Source of the DNA: Porphyromonadaceae bacterium UBA3327
Lineage (GTDB): Bacteria > Bacteroidota > Bacteroidia > Bacteroidales > Muribaculaceae
Direction of reading: 5' to 3'
DNA: 12,683 bases
Assembly (NCBI GenBank): GCA_002361155.1
Contig: DERZ01000001.1
Span: 1-12,683, forward strand
In this document: in pieces, positions 6,860-12,683 of the stretch
Layout: every line of letters begins with the position of its first letter
Position numbering within the stretch: the stretch's first letter is position 1
The notes under the pieces: model-generated
The model's database searches: none
The model's input: the letters and a program-made list of their open reading frames with translations, nothing else
Told to the model about the DNA's origin: nothing
Made by a program: the position numbers and the translations under genes

Positions 6860-6878
6860 CGGGAGGCGGATCCTCCCG
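6860..6878 (-). terminator. Hairpin immediately after the Fur gene, candidate terminator
   Basis: A perfect inverted repeat, CGGGAGG (6860-6866) and CCTCCCG (6872-6878), with a five-base loop. It begins two bases past the Fur stop codon. In the direction of transcription it is followed by TAAACATAAATAAG, which is A/T-rich but has no clean run of T, so it may be a weak intrinsic terminator or a 3'-end stabilising hairpin. It separates the dxs-trk-fur unit from the promoter of the PASTA unit. Confidence 0.5.
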
Positions 6879-6880
6879 CT

Positions 6881-7300
6881 TCACTGCCGTCTGGAGCATT
6901 TGGAGCACAATCCCTTCAGCACAAAGTTGGCCGAATGGGCCTCGAAACCGTCCGGAAGCGAAATTGCGGAGGGGTCGATACTCTCCAGGCAGAATATTTC
7001 GCCACAACCCTCGCAAAGGAAATGGGCATGCATGTCACCGAGCGAATGATGCTCGCAGCGGCACAGCTCATACTTGAGGCGCCCGCTGCCGTCATCTATG
7101 GAATGCACCATGTCTTTCTCGAGAAAAGTGGCCAGCACACGGAACACACTCGATTTGTCCATTGTCCCGAGTATGTCCACCACGTCCGACAGGCACAGAG
7201 GCCTGTTCTCTCGTTCAAGGGTGCGGTAAACCAGCAGTCTGTTTGCGGTAGGCTTTATATCCTTGCGTATTAGTAAAGCAGCTATGTGATCATTATCCAT
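6881..7300 (-). CDS. Fur-family metal-dependent transcriptional regulator
   Basis: A 139-residue member of the Fur/Zur/PerR family of dimeric metalloregulators, which repress metal-uptake or stress genes. Seen: an N-terminal winged helix (about 1-80) with KPTANRLLVYRTL and the recognition-helix region DKSSVFRVLATFLEKDMV; a His-rich hinge (H84, H85, H91, H93); and two CxxC pairs (C96/C99 and C132/C135) that in this family bind the structural zinc. Length is normal. Whether it senses iron, zinc, manganese or peroxide cannot be told from sequence; the canonical Fur cluster HHHDH is altered to HHSLGDMHAH. It starts six bases after the trkH stop, so it is probably cotranscribed with the potassium-uptake genes, and a hairpin follows its stop. 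Confidence 0.9.
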   Translation of the reverse strand: MDNDHIAALLIRKDIKPTANRLLVYRTLERENRPLCLSDVVDILGTMDKSSVFRVLATFLEKDMVHSIDDGSGRLKYELCRCEHHSLGDMHAHFLCEGCGEIFCLESIDPSAISLPDGFEAHSANFVLKGLCSKCSRRQ

Positions 7301-7306
7301 GGTTGG

Positions 7307-8788
7307 TCAGCGTTTCCAGAATGCGGGAGTGAATACGAGCAACACAGTGAATATTTCGAGACGACCCACAAGCATAATGAATGAGAGCAGCCATTTTGCG
7401 CCATCGGGAACAGCGGCATAGTTTCCCGCCAGACCGGTGCTTGATGTACCGAGTCCGGTATTGGAGATGGCCGACAATGCGCAAAAGAATCCGTCGCGCA
7501 CTTCCAGACCCATGAGACAGAGGGCCATGCCTCCGAATAGTATCACCAGTATATATAGTATCAGAAACGCAAGTGTCTTCTGCACTATAGCCGTGGCGGT
7601 GCCTTTGCCGTTCATGCTCACCGTAGTTACCGCATTGGGATGCATCATCTTGTAGAACTCATTCTTCAGGAACTTGAACAGGAGTATGAAGCGGTCGATT
7701 TTTGCACCTCCCGAGGTACTTCCGGCACATGCTCCCATAAACATCATCACCACCATCACCACTGTCGCCACCGAACCCCACTCACTGAAGTCCGGCTCGA
7801 CGATACCGGTCGAAGAGAGGATGGATATGGTCTGGAAAAGCGGGTCGATCGTCAAATCCTCCACATTCTCGACAAGTCCGCTGAAAACCACGTTAATAGT
7901 CAGCACGACATAGCATCCGGCAATAAGCCAGAGATATACGCGCAATGTGGTGTTTTTCAGCAACATTTTCGGTTTACCGATGGCCGCGTTGTATATCAGC
8001 GCGAAATTTACGCCGCCGATAAACATAAAGATTGTCATCACCGTCTTGATATAGATCGAATTCCAGTCCGAGAGCGACATGTCGGAATTGGAGAAACCGC
8101 CGGTCGACATTGTGGAAAGTCCATAACACAGAGCGTCGAAAAAATCCATCTTAGAGAATGCCAGCAGCACTATCAATATTCCGGTAAAGATGGCATAGAC
8201 ACCCCAGAGTCCCTTGGCGGTGTAGCTCACCTGCGGACGCAGTTTGTCGTGGGTAATTCCGGTGACCTCGGCATTGAAAAGCTGCATGCCTCCTGAATAG
8301 TTCAGCATCGGCACTACTGCAAGCGTGAAAAGGATGATTCCGAGTCCTCCTATCCATTGTATGATACAACGCCACAGCAGTATGGATTTAGGCACATCCA
8401 CAAGTGTATTGAGAACAGAGGCTCCGGTGGTTGTGAAACCCGACATGGTCTCGAAAAATGCATCGGTAATGGAGAGATGTGTGCCGTAAAACATGAACGG
8501 GAGCATTCCGAACAGCGACAGCACCACCCATGTGAATCCTGTCAGCAGGATAGCCTCCTTCTTGCCCATATCACGCGACTTCGGACGCAGCAAGGTCATA
8601 AGCGCACCGCAACCGCCGGTTATACCCAGGCAGATCAGGAACGGCCACACCGACTCCTCCTCTACATAAAGGGCTGTCAGACAAGGTATGACCATGAAGG
8701 CCGCCTCTATCACCAGCAGCAGTCCCACAACCCTCAGAATCATCGGAAGATTGATGTATGCCTTATGCTTCAGATATATCTGGGCCAT
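7307..8788 (-). CDS. trkH: Trk potassium uptake system membrane subunit TrkH
   Basis: Integral membrane pore of the Trk potassium uptake system, gated by the cytoplasmic TrkA. The 493-residue protein is highly hydrophobic. It has the four membrane-pore-membrane repeats, each with a recognisable filter: TTTGAS (119-124), STGGFSN (228-234), SSTGIVE (325-331) and SNTGLGT (442-448). QWIGGLG (144-150), GACAGSTSGGAK (about 352-363) and GRLEIFTVL near the C-terminus are standard TrkH landmarks. Length matches E. coli TrkH (483). It starts 12 bases after the trkA stop on the same strand, giving the expected trkA-trkH pair, and the Fur-family gene follows six bases later. No truncation or missing filter glycine is seen. 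Confidence 0.97.
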   Translation of the reverse strand: MAQIYLKHKAYINLPMILRVVGLLLVIEAAFMVIPCLTALYVEEESVWPFLICLGITGGCGALMTLLRPKSRDMGKKEAILLTGFTWVVLSLFGMLPFMFYGTHLSITDAFFETMSGFTTTGASVLNTLVDVPKSILLWRCIIQWIGGLGIILFTLAVVPMLNYSGGMQLFNAEVTGITHDKLRPQVSYTAKGLWGVYAIFTGILIVLLAFSKMDFFDALCYGLSTMSTGGFSNSDMSLSDWNSIYIKTVMTIFMFIGGVNFALIYNAAIGKPKMLLKNTTLRVYLWLIAGCYVVLTINVVFSGLVENVEDLTIDPLFQTISILSSTGIVEPDFSEWGSVATVVMVVMMFMGACAGSTSGGAKIDRFILLFKFLKNEFYKMMHPNAVTTVSMNGKGTATAIVQKTLAFLILYILVILFGGMALCLMGLEVRDGFFCALSAISNTGLGTSSTGLAGNYAAVPDGAKWLLSFIMLVGRLEIFTVLLVFTPAFWKR

Positions 8789-8800
8789 TCCCGCGTTACA

Positions 8801-10132
8801 TCAGTTAAACCACTTATCCAGTTTCTGGATGGTGCCCATCAGACTGAAGACCACCACATAGTCACCGGCCATGATCTGCGTGTTACCGTCTATAAGCATG
8901 ACATGCTCGCCGCGGACCATCGCCGCCAGAGTCATACCGAATGGCAGCTTCAGGGTCCTCACCGGACCCTTTGTGATTTTGGCGCCATCCTTCACATAGA
9001 TTTCGGCCACCTCGGCATCGGCCATCGCAAGGAATCGCGAACTATCGTCGGCATCTATCAGTATCTGATATATCCGGCTCGAAGCCAACAGTTTCTTGTT
9101 GAGTGCCATTCCGATATTCAGATTCTCTGCAAGACCGTAGAACTGCAGGTTCTCCACGTCGGCAATTGTTTTAGGCACTCCGAATTCCTTGGCTGTCATG
9201 CAGGCGAGGATATTGGTCTCCGACGAGTCGCTCAGAGCCAAAAATGCGTCGTACTGGTATATGTTGTTCTCCCGGAGCACCTCTATATCGCGTCCGTCTC
9301 CGAACACTATCTCACAGTCAGGCAGCTGCGTGGCCATAGCCTCGCAATTGGCCATGTCCGTATCGAGAATCTTGATGTGGAAACGGTCATGGTACAGTTC
9401 GGCGAAACGTCTGGCGATCCGGGACCCACCCATTATGAAGGCCTTCCTGATCACGCGTTTTGTCTTGCCGCACAACTTCATCACCTCATCCTTATGCTCG
9501 GGAGTGGTGATGAAATAGACGATGTCGTCGGTAAGTATCTCGTCATTACCGTTCGGGATGATGGTCTCGTTATTCCGCTTGATCGCAGCTATGTGGAAAT
9601 TATGGTTGGTGACGGGCAGGTCGCGCAGTTTCTTGTCGAGCAGCACCGAGTTGCCATGCAGCTTCACCCCTATCATCAGCAGTTTGCCGTCGTGGAGAGC
9701 GCCCCAGTAACGCGTCCAGTTGTGGTCGAGGGCCATAGCTATCTCATTGGCGGCGAGATTCTCCGGATATATAAGGAAATCCACGCCCAACTCACGGAGC
9801 ACCTGTTTGTTTTCCGGAACGAGAAACTCGCAGTTGTCTATCCTCGCCACGGTTTTTGACGCTCCGAGTTTCTTCGCGATCGCGCAGCTTGTGATATTGC
9901 GTGTCTCGTAAGGCGTGACCGCTATGTAGAGGTCGGCATCGCCGACACCTACATCCTTCAGGCTCTCGAACGACGATGTGGAGCCGTTCCACGTCATCAG
10001 ATTATAGTTTGAGTCTATCACGTCGAGCCGGGACTGGTCGCTGTCGAGCAGCGTGATGTCCTGATTCTCTTTCGAAAGCATCTTTGCCAGGTGCGTCCCC
10101 ACCTCGCCCGCTCCAGCTATTACGATTTTCAT
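8801..10132 (-). CDS. trkA: Trk potassium uptake NAD-binding regulatory subunit TrkA
   Basis: Cytoplasmic gating subunit of the Trk potassium transporter. The 443 residues form two RCK halves: RCK-N1 (about 1-130) with the intact Rossmann motif IAGAGEVG (5-12) and acidic LLDSD at the end of strand 2; RCK-C1 (about 145-220); RCK-N2 (about 230-345), whose nucleotide loop reads GGSRIA (235-240) instead of GxGxxG although the acidic ILDTD is kept; and RCK-C2 (about 365-443). This suggests that the first half is the principal nucleotide-binding site, an inference. Length is normal (E. coli TrkA 458). It begins 27 bases after the dxs stop and precedes trkH, so it lies in the same unit. Confidence 0.96.
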   Translation of the reverse strand: MKIVIAGAGEVGTHLAKMLSKENQDITLLDSDQSRLDVIDSNYNLMTWNGSTSSFESLKDVGVGDADLYIAVTPYETRNITSCAIAKKLGASKTVARIDNCEFLVPENKQVLRELGVDFLIYPENLAANEIAMALDHNWTRYWGALHDGKLLMIGVKLHGNSVLLDKKLRDLPVTNHNFHIAAIKRNNETIIPNGNDEILTDDIVYFITTPEHKDEVMKLCGKTKRVIRKAFIMGGSRIARRFAELYHDRFHIKILDTDMANCEAMATQLPDCEIVFGDGRDIEVLRENNIYQYDAFLALSDSSETNILACMTAKEFGVPKTIADVENLQFYGLAENLNIGMALNKKLLASSRIYQILIDADDSSRFLAMADAEVAEIYVKDGAKITKGPVRTLKLPFGMTLAAMVRGEHVMLIDGNTQIMAGDYVVVFSLMGTIQKLDKWFN

Positions 10133-10159
10133 GGTTATTCAGCCCCTTTCCTCTAAAAA

Positions 10160-12109
10160 TTAAGCTTTCTTTTTCTCGTCTGTTCCGGATACACCGGCAA
10201 ACGCCTCCACCGCCCGCACAATAGCCGCGGCATCGATTCCGCATTCCTCGCGAAGCTGGCTCACGCTTCCATGCATAACCCAGCGGTCCGGCACTCCGAG
10301 ACGCCGCACGGGTACGTGCGACCCTTTCTCCGCCAGATACTCCGCCACCGCCGAACCGAAACCTCCCTCGAGCGCGCCATCCTCTATGGTGACAATCGCT
10401 TTGTCCGCGGCTGCAATTCCGTCAATTATTCCGGTGTCGAGAGGTTTGGCCCAGATCATGTCGTAGAGATCTGCCGATATTCCTTTATCCTTCAACAATT
10501 CAAGGGCACGGATTGCTTCCGTTCCGATTGGTCCGAACGACAATATCGCGACTCTGGAACAGTCGCTCACGCTCAACGCACGCCCTTTTCCCGGCTCGAG
10601 ACTGCTCATGGGGGCCGTCATATCGGTCTCTCCCGCCTTTCCACGCGGATACCTTATGGACAGTGGTGCGGAAAAATCCGTAGCTGTATAGAGAAGGTCG
10701 CGCAGTGTGGCCGCATCCATCGGCGAGGCAACGGTCATTCCGGGAATCATCCGCAGAAACGTTATGTCGTAGAGTCCGTGGTGGGTGACACCGTCCTCCC
10801 CTACCAGACCGGCCCTGTCTATGCAGAACGTCACCGGAAGGCCCTGAATCGCCACGTCATGTATGATGTTGTCCAGACCCCGCTGCAGGAAAGAGGAATA
10901 GACCGCCACGAAAGGCTTCTTTCCTGCAGCGGCAAGCCCCCCTGCAAATGTCACGGCATGTCCCTCGGAGATGCCCACATCGAAAAAGCGGTCCGGGAAC
11001 CGCATCATGCGGTTCATCGAAGTTCCCGTAGGCATTGCCGCCGTTATTCCGGTGATTTCCGGCCTTGTCTCCGCCAACCCGGCAAGAGTCTCGCCGAACA
11101 CATCCTGCCACAGAAGCTGCGACCCGTTCCCTTTCAGCCTCTCGCCGGTCACGGGATCGAACTTGCCGGGAGCGTGCCATACAGGAGGATTCTCCTCGGC
11201 CGGCGCGAAACCATATCCCTTCTGCGTATGCACGTGCAGGATACGCGGCCCCTTCATCTCCTTGATGTCGCGGAGCACTTTGACCATTTTAGTCACGTCG
11301 TTGCCATTGAACGGCCCGAAGTATCTTATGTTCAACCCGTCGAATATGTTCTGCTGACGCGATATGGCAGACTTCAGCGCATTGCTGAAGCGCAGCATTA
11401 TTCCCTTCTTGCGCTCGTCGATAAGTCCATGGTGCCTGCAGAAATTGTAGGCATGGTAACGAAACCTGTTATATCGCTTGGTGGTGGTGATTTCCGAGAG
11501 ATAATTGTGCAGGGCGCCGACATTGTTGTCTATCGACATGTCGTTGTCGTTTAGAACGATCAGCAGATTGTTCGGATTGTTGGAGACATTGTTCAGTCCT
11601 TCGAACGCGAGGCCGTTGCTGATGGAGGCGTCTCCGATGAGCGCCACCGTGTGGCGGTCCTCCTCTCCCGGCGTGTTGAGGTCGGCGACGGCCATTCCCA
11701 AGGCGGCAGAGATCGAGTTGCCCGCATGACCGCAGACAAAGGTGTCGTAGCCGCTTTCGTGTGGAAAGGGAAATCCGCTGATGCCTCCTTTAGTGCGCTG
11801 AGAGCGGAAAGCCTCTCGCCTCCCCGTGAGCAGCTTGTGGGCGTATGCCTGATGCCCTACGTCAAATACGAGACGGTCGCGCGGAGTGTCGAATACATAA
11901 TGTATTGCCACAATCAGGTCCACCGCACCCATACTCGAACCGAAATGCCCTGGGTTCTGCGACAGATTATCTATAAGATATTCACGTATCTCCCTGCAGA
12001 GCTGAGGCAACTGCTCCACGCTCAGCCGGCGCAGATCGGCCGGACTGTCGAGCGTCGGCAACAATAGGCCACGCGCCACCGGCAACGATTTATCTTCATT
12101 CTCACTCAT
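10160..12109 (-). CDS. dxs: 1-deoxy-D-xylulose-5-phosphate synthase
   Basis: Thiamine-diphosphate enzyme joining pyruvate and glyceraldehyde-3-phosphate, the first step of the MEP pathway to isoprenoids; the product also feeds thiamine and pyridoxal synthesis. With the start at 12109 (MSENEDK) the protein has 649 residues, in the usual range. Visible: NPGHFGSSMG with the active-site His (about residue 55), VGHQAYAHKLLTGR (84-97), the cofactor loop GDASISNG (159-166) with NDNDMSIDN downstream, the catalytic Glu in SEGHAVTFAGG (Glu382; EQHAVTF in E. coli), and IDRAGLVGEDGVTHHG (430-445). An upstream in-frame ATG at 12139 would overlap the preceding small gene, so 12109 is preferred, ten bases after that gene's stop. 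The C-terminal transketolase domain is complete. Confidence 0.97.
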   Translation of the reverse strand: MSENEDKSLPVARGLLLPTLDSPADLRRLSVEQLPQLCREIREYLIDNLSQNPGHFGSSMGAVDLIVAIHYVFDTPRDRLVFDVGHQAYAHKLLTGRREAFRSQRTKGGISGFPFPHESGYDTFVCGHAGNSISAALGMAVADLNTPGEEDRHTVALIGDASISNGLAFEGLNNVSNNPNNLLIVLNDNDMSIDNNVGALHNYLSEITTTKRYNRFRYHAYNFCRHHGLIDERKKGIMLRFSNALKSAISRQQNIFDGLNIRYFGPFNGNDVTKMVKVLRDIKEMKGPRILHVHTQKGYGFAPAEENPPVWHAPGKFDPVTGERLKGNGSQLLWQDVFGETLAGLAETRPEITGITAAMPTGTSMNRMMRFPDRFFDVGISEGHAVTFAGGLAAAGKKPFVAVYSSFLQRGLDNIIHDVAIQGLPVTFCIDRAGLVGEDGVTHHGLYDITFLRMIPGMTVASPMDAATLRDLLYTATDFSAPLSIRYPRGKAGETDMTAPMSSLEPGKGRALSVSDCSRVAILSFGPIGTEAIRALELLKDKGISADLYDMIWAKPLDTGIIDGIAAADKAIVTIEDGALEGGFGSAVAEYLAEKGSHVPVRRLGVPDRWVMHGSVSQLREECGIDAAAIVRAVEAFAGVSGTDEKKKA

Positions 12110-12119
12110 TTCTGTTTCT

Positions 12120-12293
12120 CTATTCGCCCTTACGGCCATAACGCTTCCAGAGCGGCACGAACACTATTATACCCGACATCACCACTATAATTATATCTTT
12201 CAGGGTGAGGCCGTCTTTAGAAAGCATGATCCAGGCGAGCCATGCCCAGACAGCTCCAAGAAGCATAAATCCTGCCACCGCTCCTTTCTTCAT
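12120..12293 (-). CDS. Small membrane protein of unknown function (57 residues)
   Basis: Reading from the ATG at 12293 to a TAG at 12120 gives a 57-residue protein starting MKKGAVAGFMLLG and ending WKRYGRKGE. It has two hydrophobic segments: about residues 4-24 (rich in Ala, Trp and Leu) and 33-49 (Ile/Val-rich), linked by SKDGLTLKD, with a strongly basic C-terminus. It is therefore probably a two-helix hairpin in the inner membrane. Its ATG overlaps the stop of the upstream ABC ATPase as ATGA, and its stop lies ten bases before the dxs start, which argues strongly that it is a real, coupled gene. I do not recognise a named family. A small partner of the ABC system is possible but unproven. 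Confidence 0.72.
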   Translation of the reverse strand: MKKGAVAGFMLLGAVWAWLAWIMLSKDGLTLKDIIIVVMSGIIVFVPLWKRYGRKGE

Positions 12294-12683
12294 CGCTTTC
12301 CTGTCTCCTCCCCGTATTCGCGCTCAAGAAACAGCTTTACCTCCTGAAAGAGTTTTGAAGCGAACACGAAATCATTGAGGCTCTTGCTCTTGCTGCGAAA
12401 TATATTCTTGTCATCGCCAATCCAGTCGCAATGCCCCTTATTTATGAACACGATGTTTTCTCCGATGCCGAGCACGGAGTTCATGTCATGGGTATTGATG
12501 ATGGTGGTTATGCCATACTCATGCGTGATGTCGCTGAGCAGCTCGTCGATCAGGATGGATGTCTTCGGGTCGAGTCCGGAGTTTGGCTCGTCGCAGAAGA
12601 GATATTTCGGATTGAGCGAAATGGCACGCGCTATGGCCACGCGCTTCTGCATACCGCCGGATATCTCCGACGGATATTTGTTT
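12290..12683 (-). CDS. MlaF-like ABC transporter ATP-binding protein, C-terminal part, cut by the window end
   Basis: The last 130 codons of an ABC ATPase; the frame is open to the right edge, so the N-terminus and Walker A lie outside. Seen: the signature SEISGGMQKRVAIARA, Walker B YLFCDEPNSGLDP, the D-loop and the H-loop NTHDM. The SGGMQKR signature and the Asp-Glu-Pro-x-Ser-Gly-Leu-Asp-Pro Walker B are typical of MlaF (phospholipid transport to maintain outer-membrane asymmetry, with MlaE permease and MlaD). Walker B has Asn where MlaF usually has Thr. A hydrophilic tail of about 35 residues follows the H-loop region (FRSKSKSLNDFVFASKLFQ). An ATG at 12652 falls inside the signature and is not the real start. 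Its stop overlaps the start of the 57-residue gene. Confidence 0.9.
   Translation of the reverse strand, partial: NKYPSEISGGMQKRVAIARAISLNPKYLFCDEPNSGLDPKTSILIDELLSDITHEYGITTIINTHDMNSVLGIGENIVFINKGHCDWIGDDKNIFRSKSKSLNDFVFASKLFQEVKLFLEREYGEETGKR

Noticed and set aside
7735..7770. Histidine-repeat-like stretch (CATCACCACCATCACCAC) that could suggest a His-rich metal protein on the plus strand
   Set aside because: On the coding strand it is the Val/Met-rich membrane helix VVMVVMMFMG of TrkH; the repeat is a by-product of GTG and ATG codons.
8357..9859. 500-codon plus-strand open frame opposite trkH and trkA
   Set aside because: It lies entirely antisense to two well-recognised genes, its protein is His/Gln-rich without any recognisable domain, and its length follows from codon bias in the genuine genes.
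10271..11554. 427-codon plus-strand open frame opposite dxs
   Set aside because: It is antisense to a complete, highly conserved dxs and has the Arg/His-rich composition of a shadow frame.
1..12683. CRISPR array, tRNA/rRNA genes, insertion sequences, phage or defence genes
   Set aside because: Gaps between genes are too short for them and no direct-repeat array, cloverleaf-like sequence, transposase or integrase motif was seen; every large frame is explained by a core gene.

Overview
The window is a densely packed stretch of core bacterial chromosome, with almost no non-coding DNA. It most likely comes from the Bacteroidales, possibly a Muribaculaceae-like gut bacterium. This taxonomy is inferred from the protein types (short FolK, free-standing membrane PASTA protein, tgt followed by an LptF/LptG permease, dxs-trkA-trkH order) and from one good match to the Bacteroidetes promoter pattern (TTTG, about 20 bases, TAnnTTTG). 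There is no phage, insertion sequence, CRISPR array, tRNA or rRNA, and no intergenic gap exceeds about 120 bases.

Left part, plus strand (1-1912): the 3' end of tgt (queuine tRNA-ribosyltransferase); an LptF/LptG-type lipopolysaccharide-export permease whose start overlaps the tgt stop; and a small single-domain PAS protein. The PAS gene ends two bases from the end of the convergent folK gene.

Middle, minus strand (1915-6818): apparently one transcription unit, read from right to left. A predicted Bacteroidetes promoter at 6787-6818 is followed by a membrane-anchored two-PASTA-domain protein with a TTG start, an RluD-type pseudouridine synthase, a glycerolipid acyltransferase-like protein, a membrane-anchored calcineurin-like phosphoesterase and a short FolK. 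The themes are ribosome maturation, envelope lipids and folate.

Right part, minus strand (6860-12683): a second tightly spaced unit, read from right to left. It holds the C-terminal part of an MlaF-like ABC ATPase (cut by the window edge), a 57-residue membrane protein translationally overlapping it, dxs (first step of the MEP isoprenoid pathway), trkA and trkH (potassium uptake), and a Fur-family regulator. A perfect 7-bp hairpin lies directly after the Fur stop codon and probably marks the end of this unit.

No undescribed multi-gene system is apparent. The observations most worth following are the Tgt lacking its usual zinc cysteines, the orphan PAS protein, the short FolK, the 57-residue protein in the Mla/dxs cluster, the acyltransferase with an altered histidine-aspartate motif, and a Fur regulator at the end of a potassium-uptake unit.
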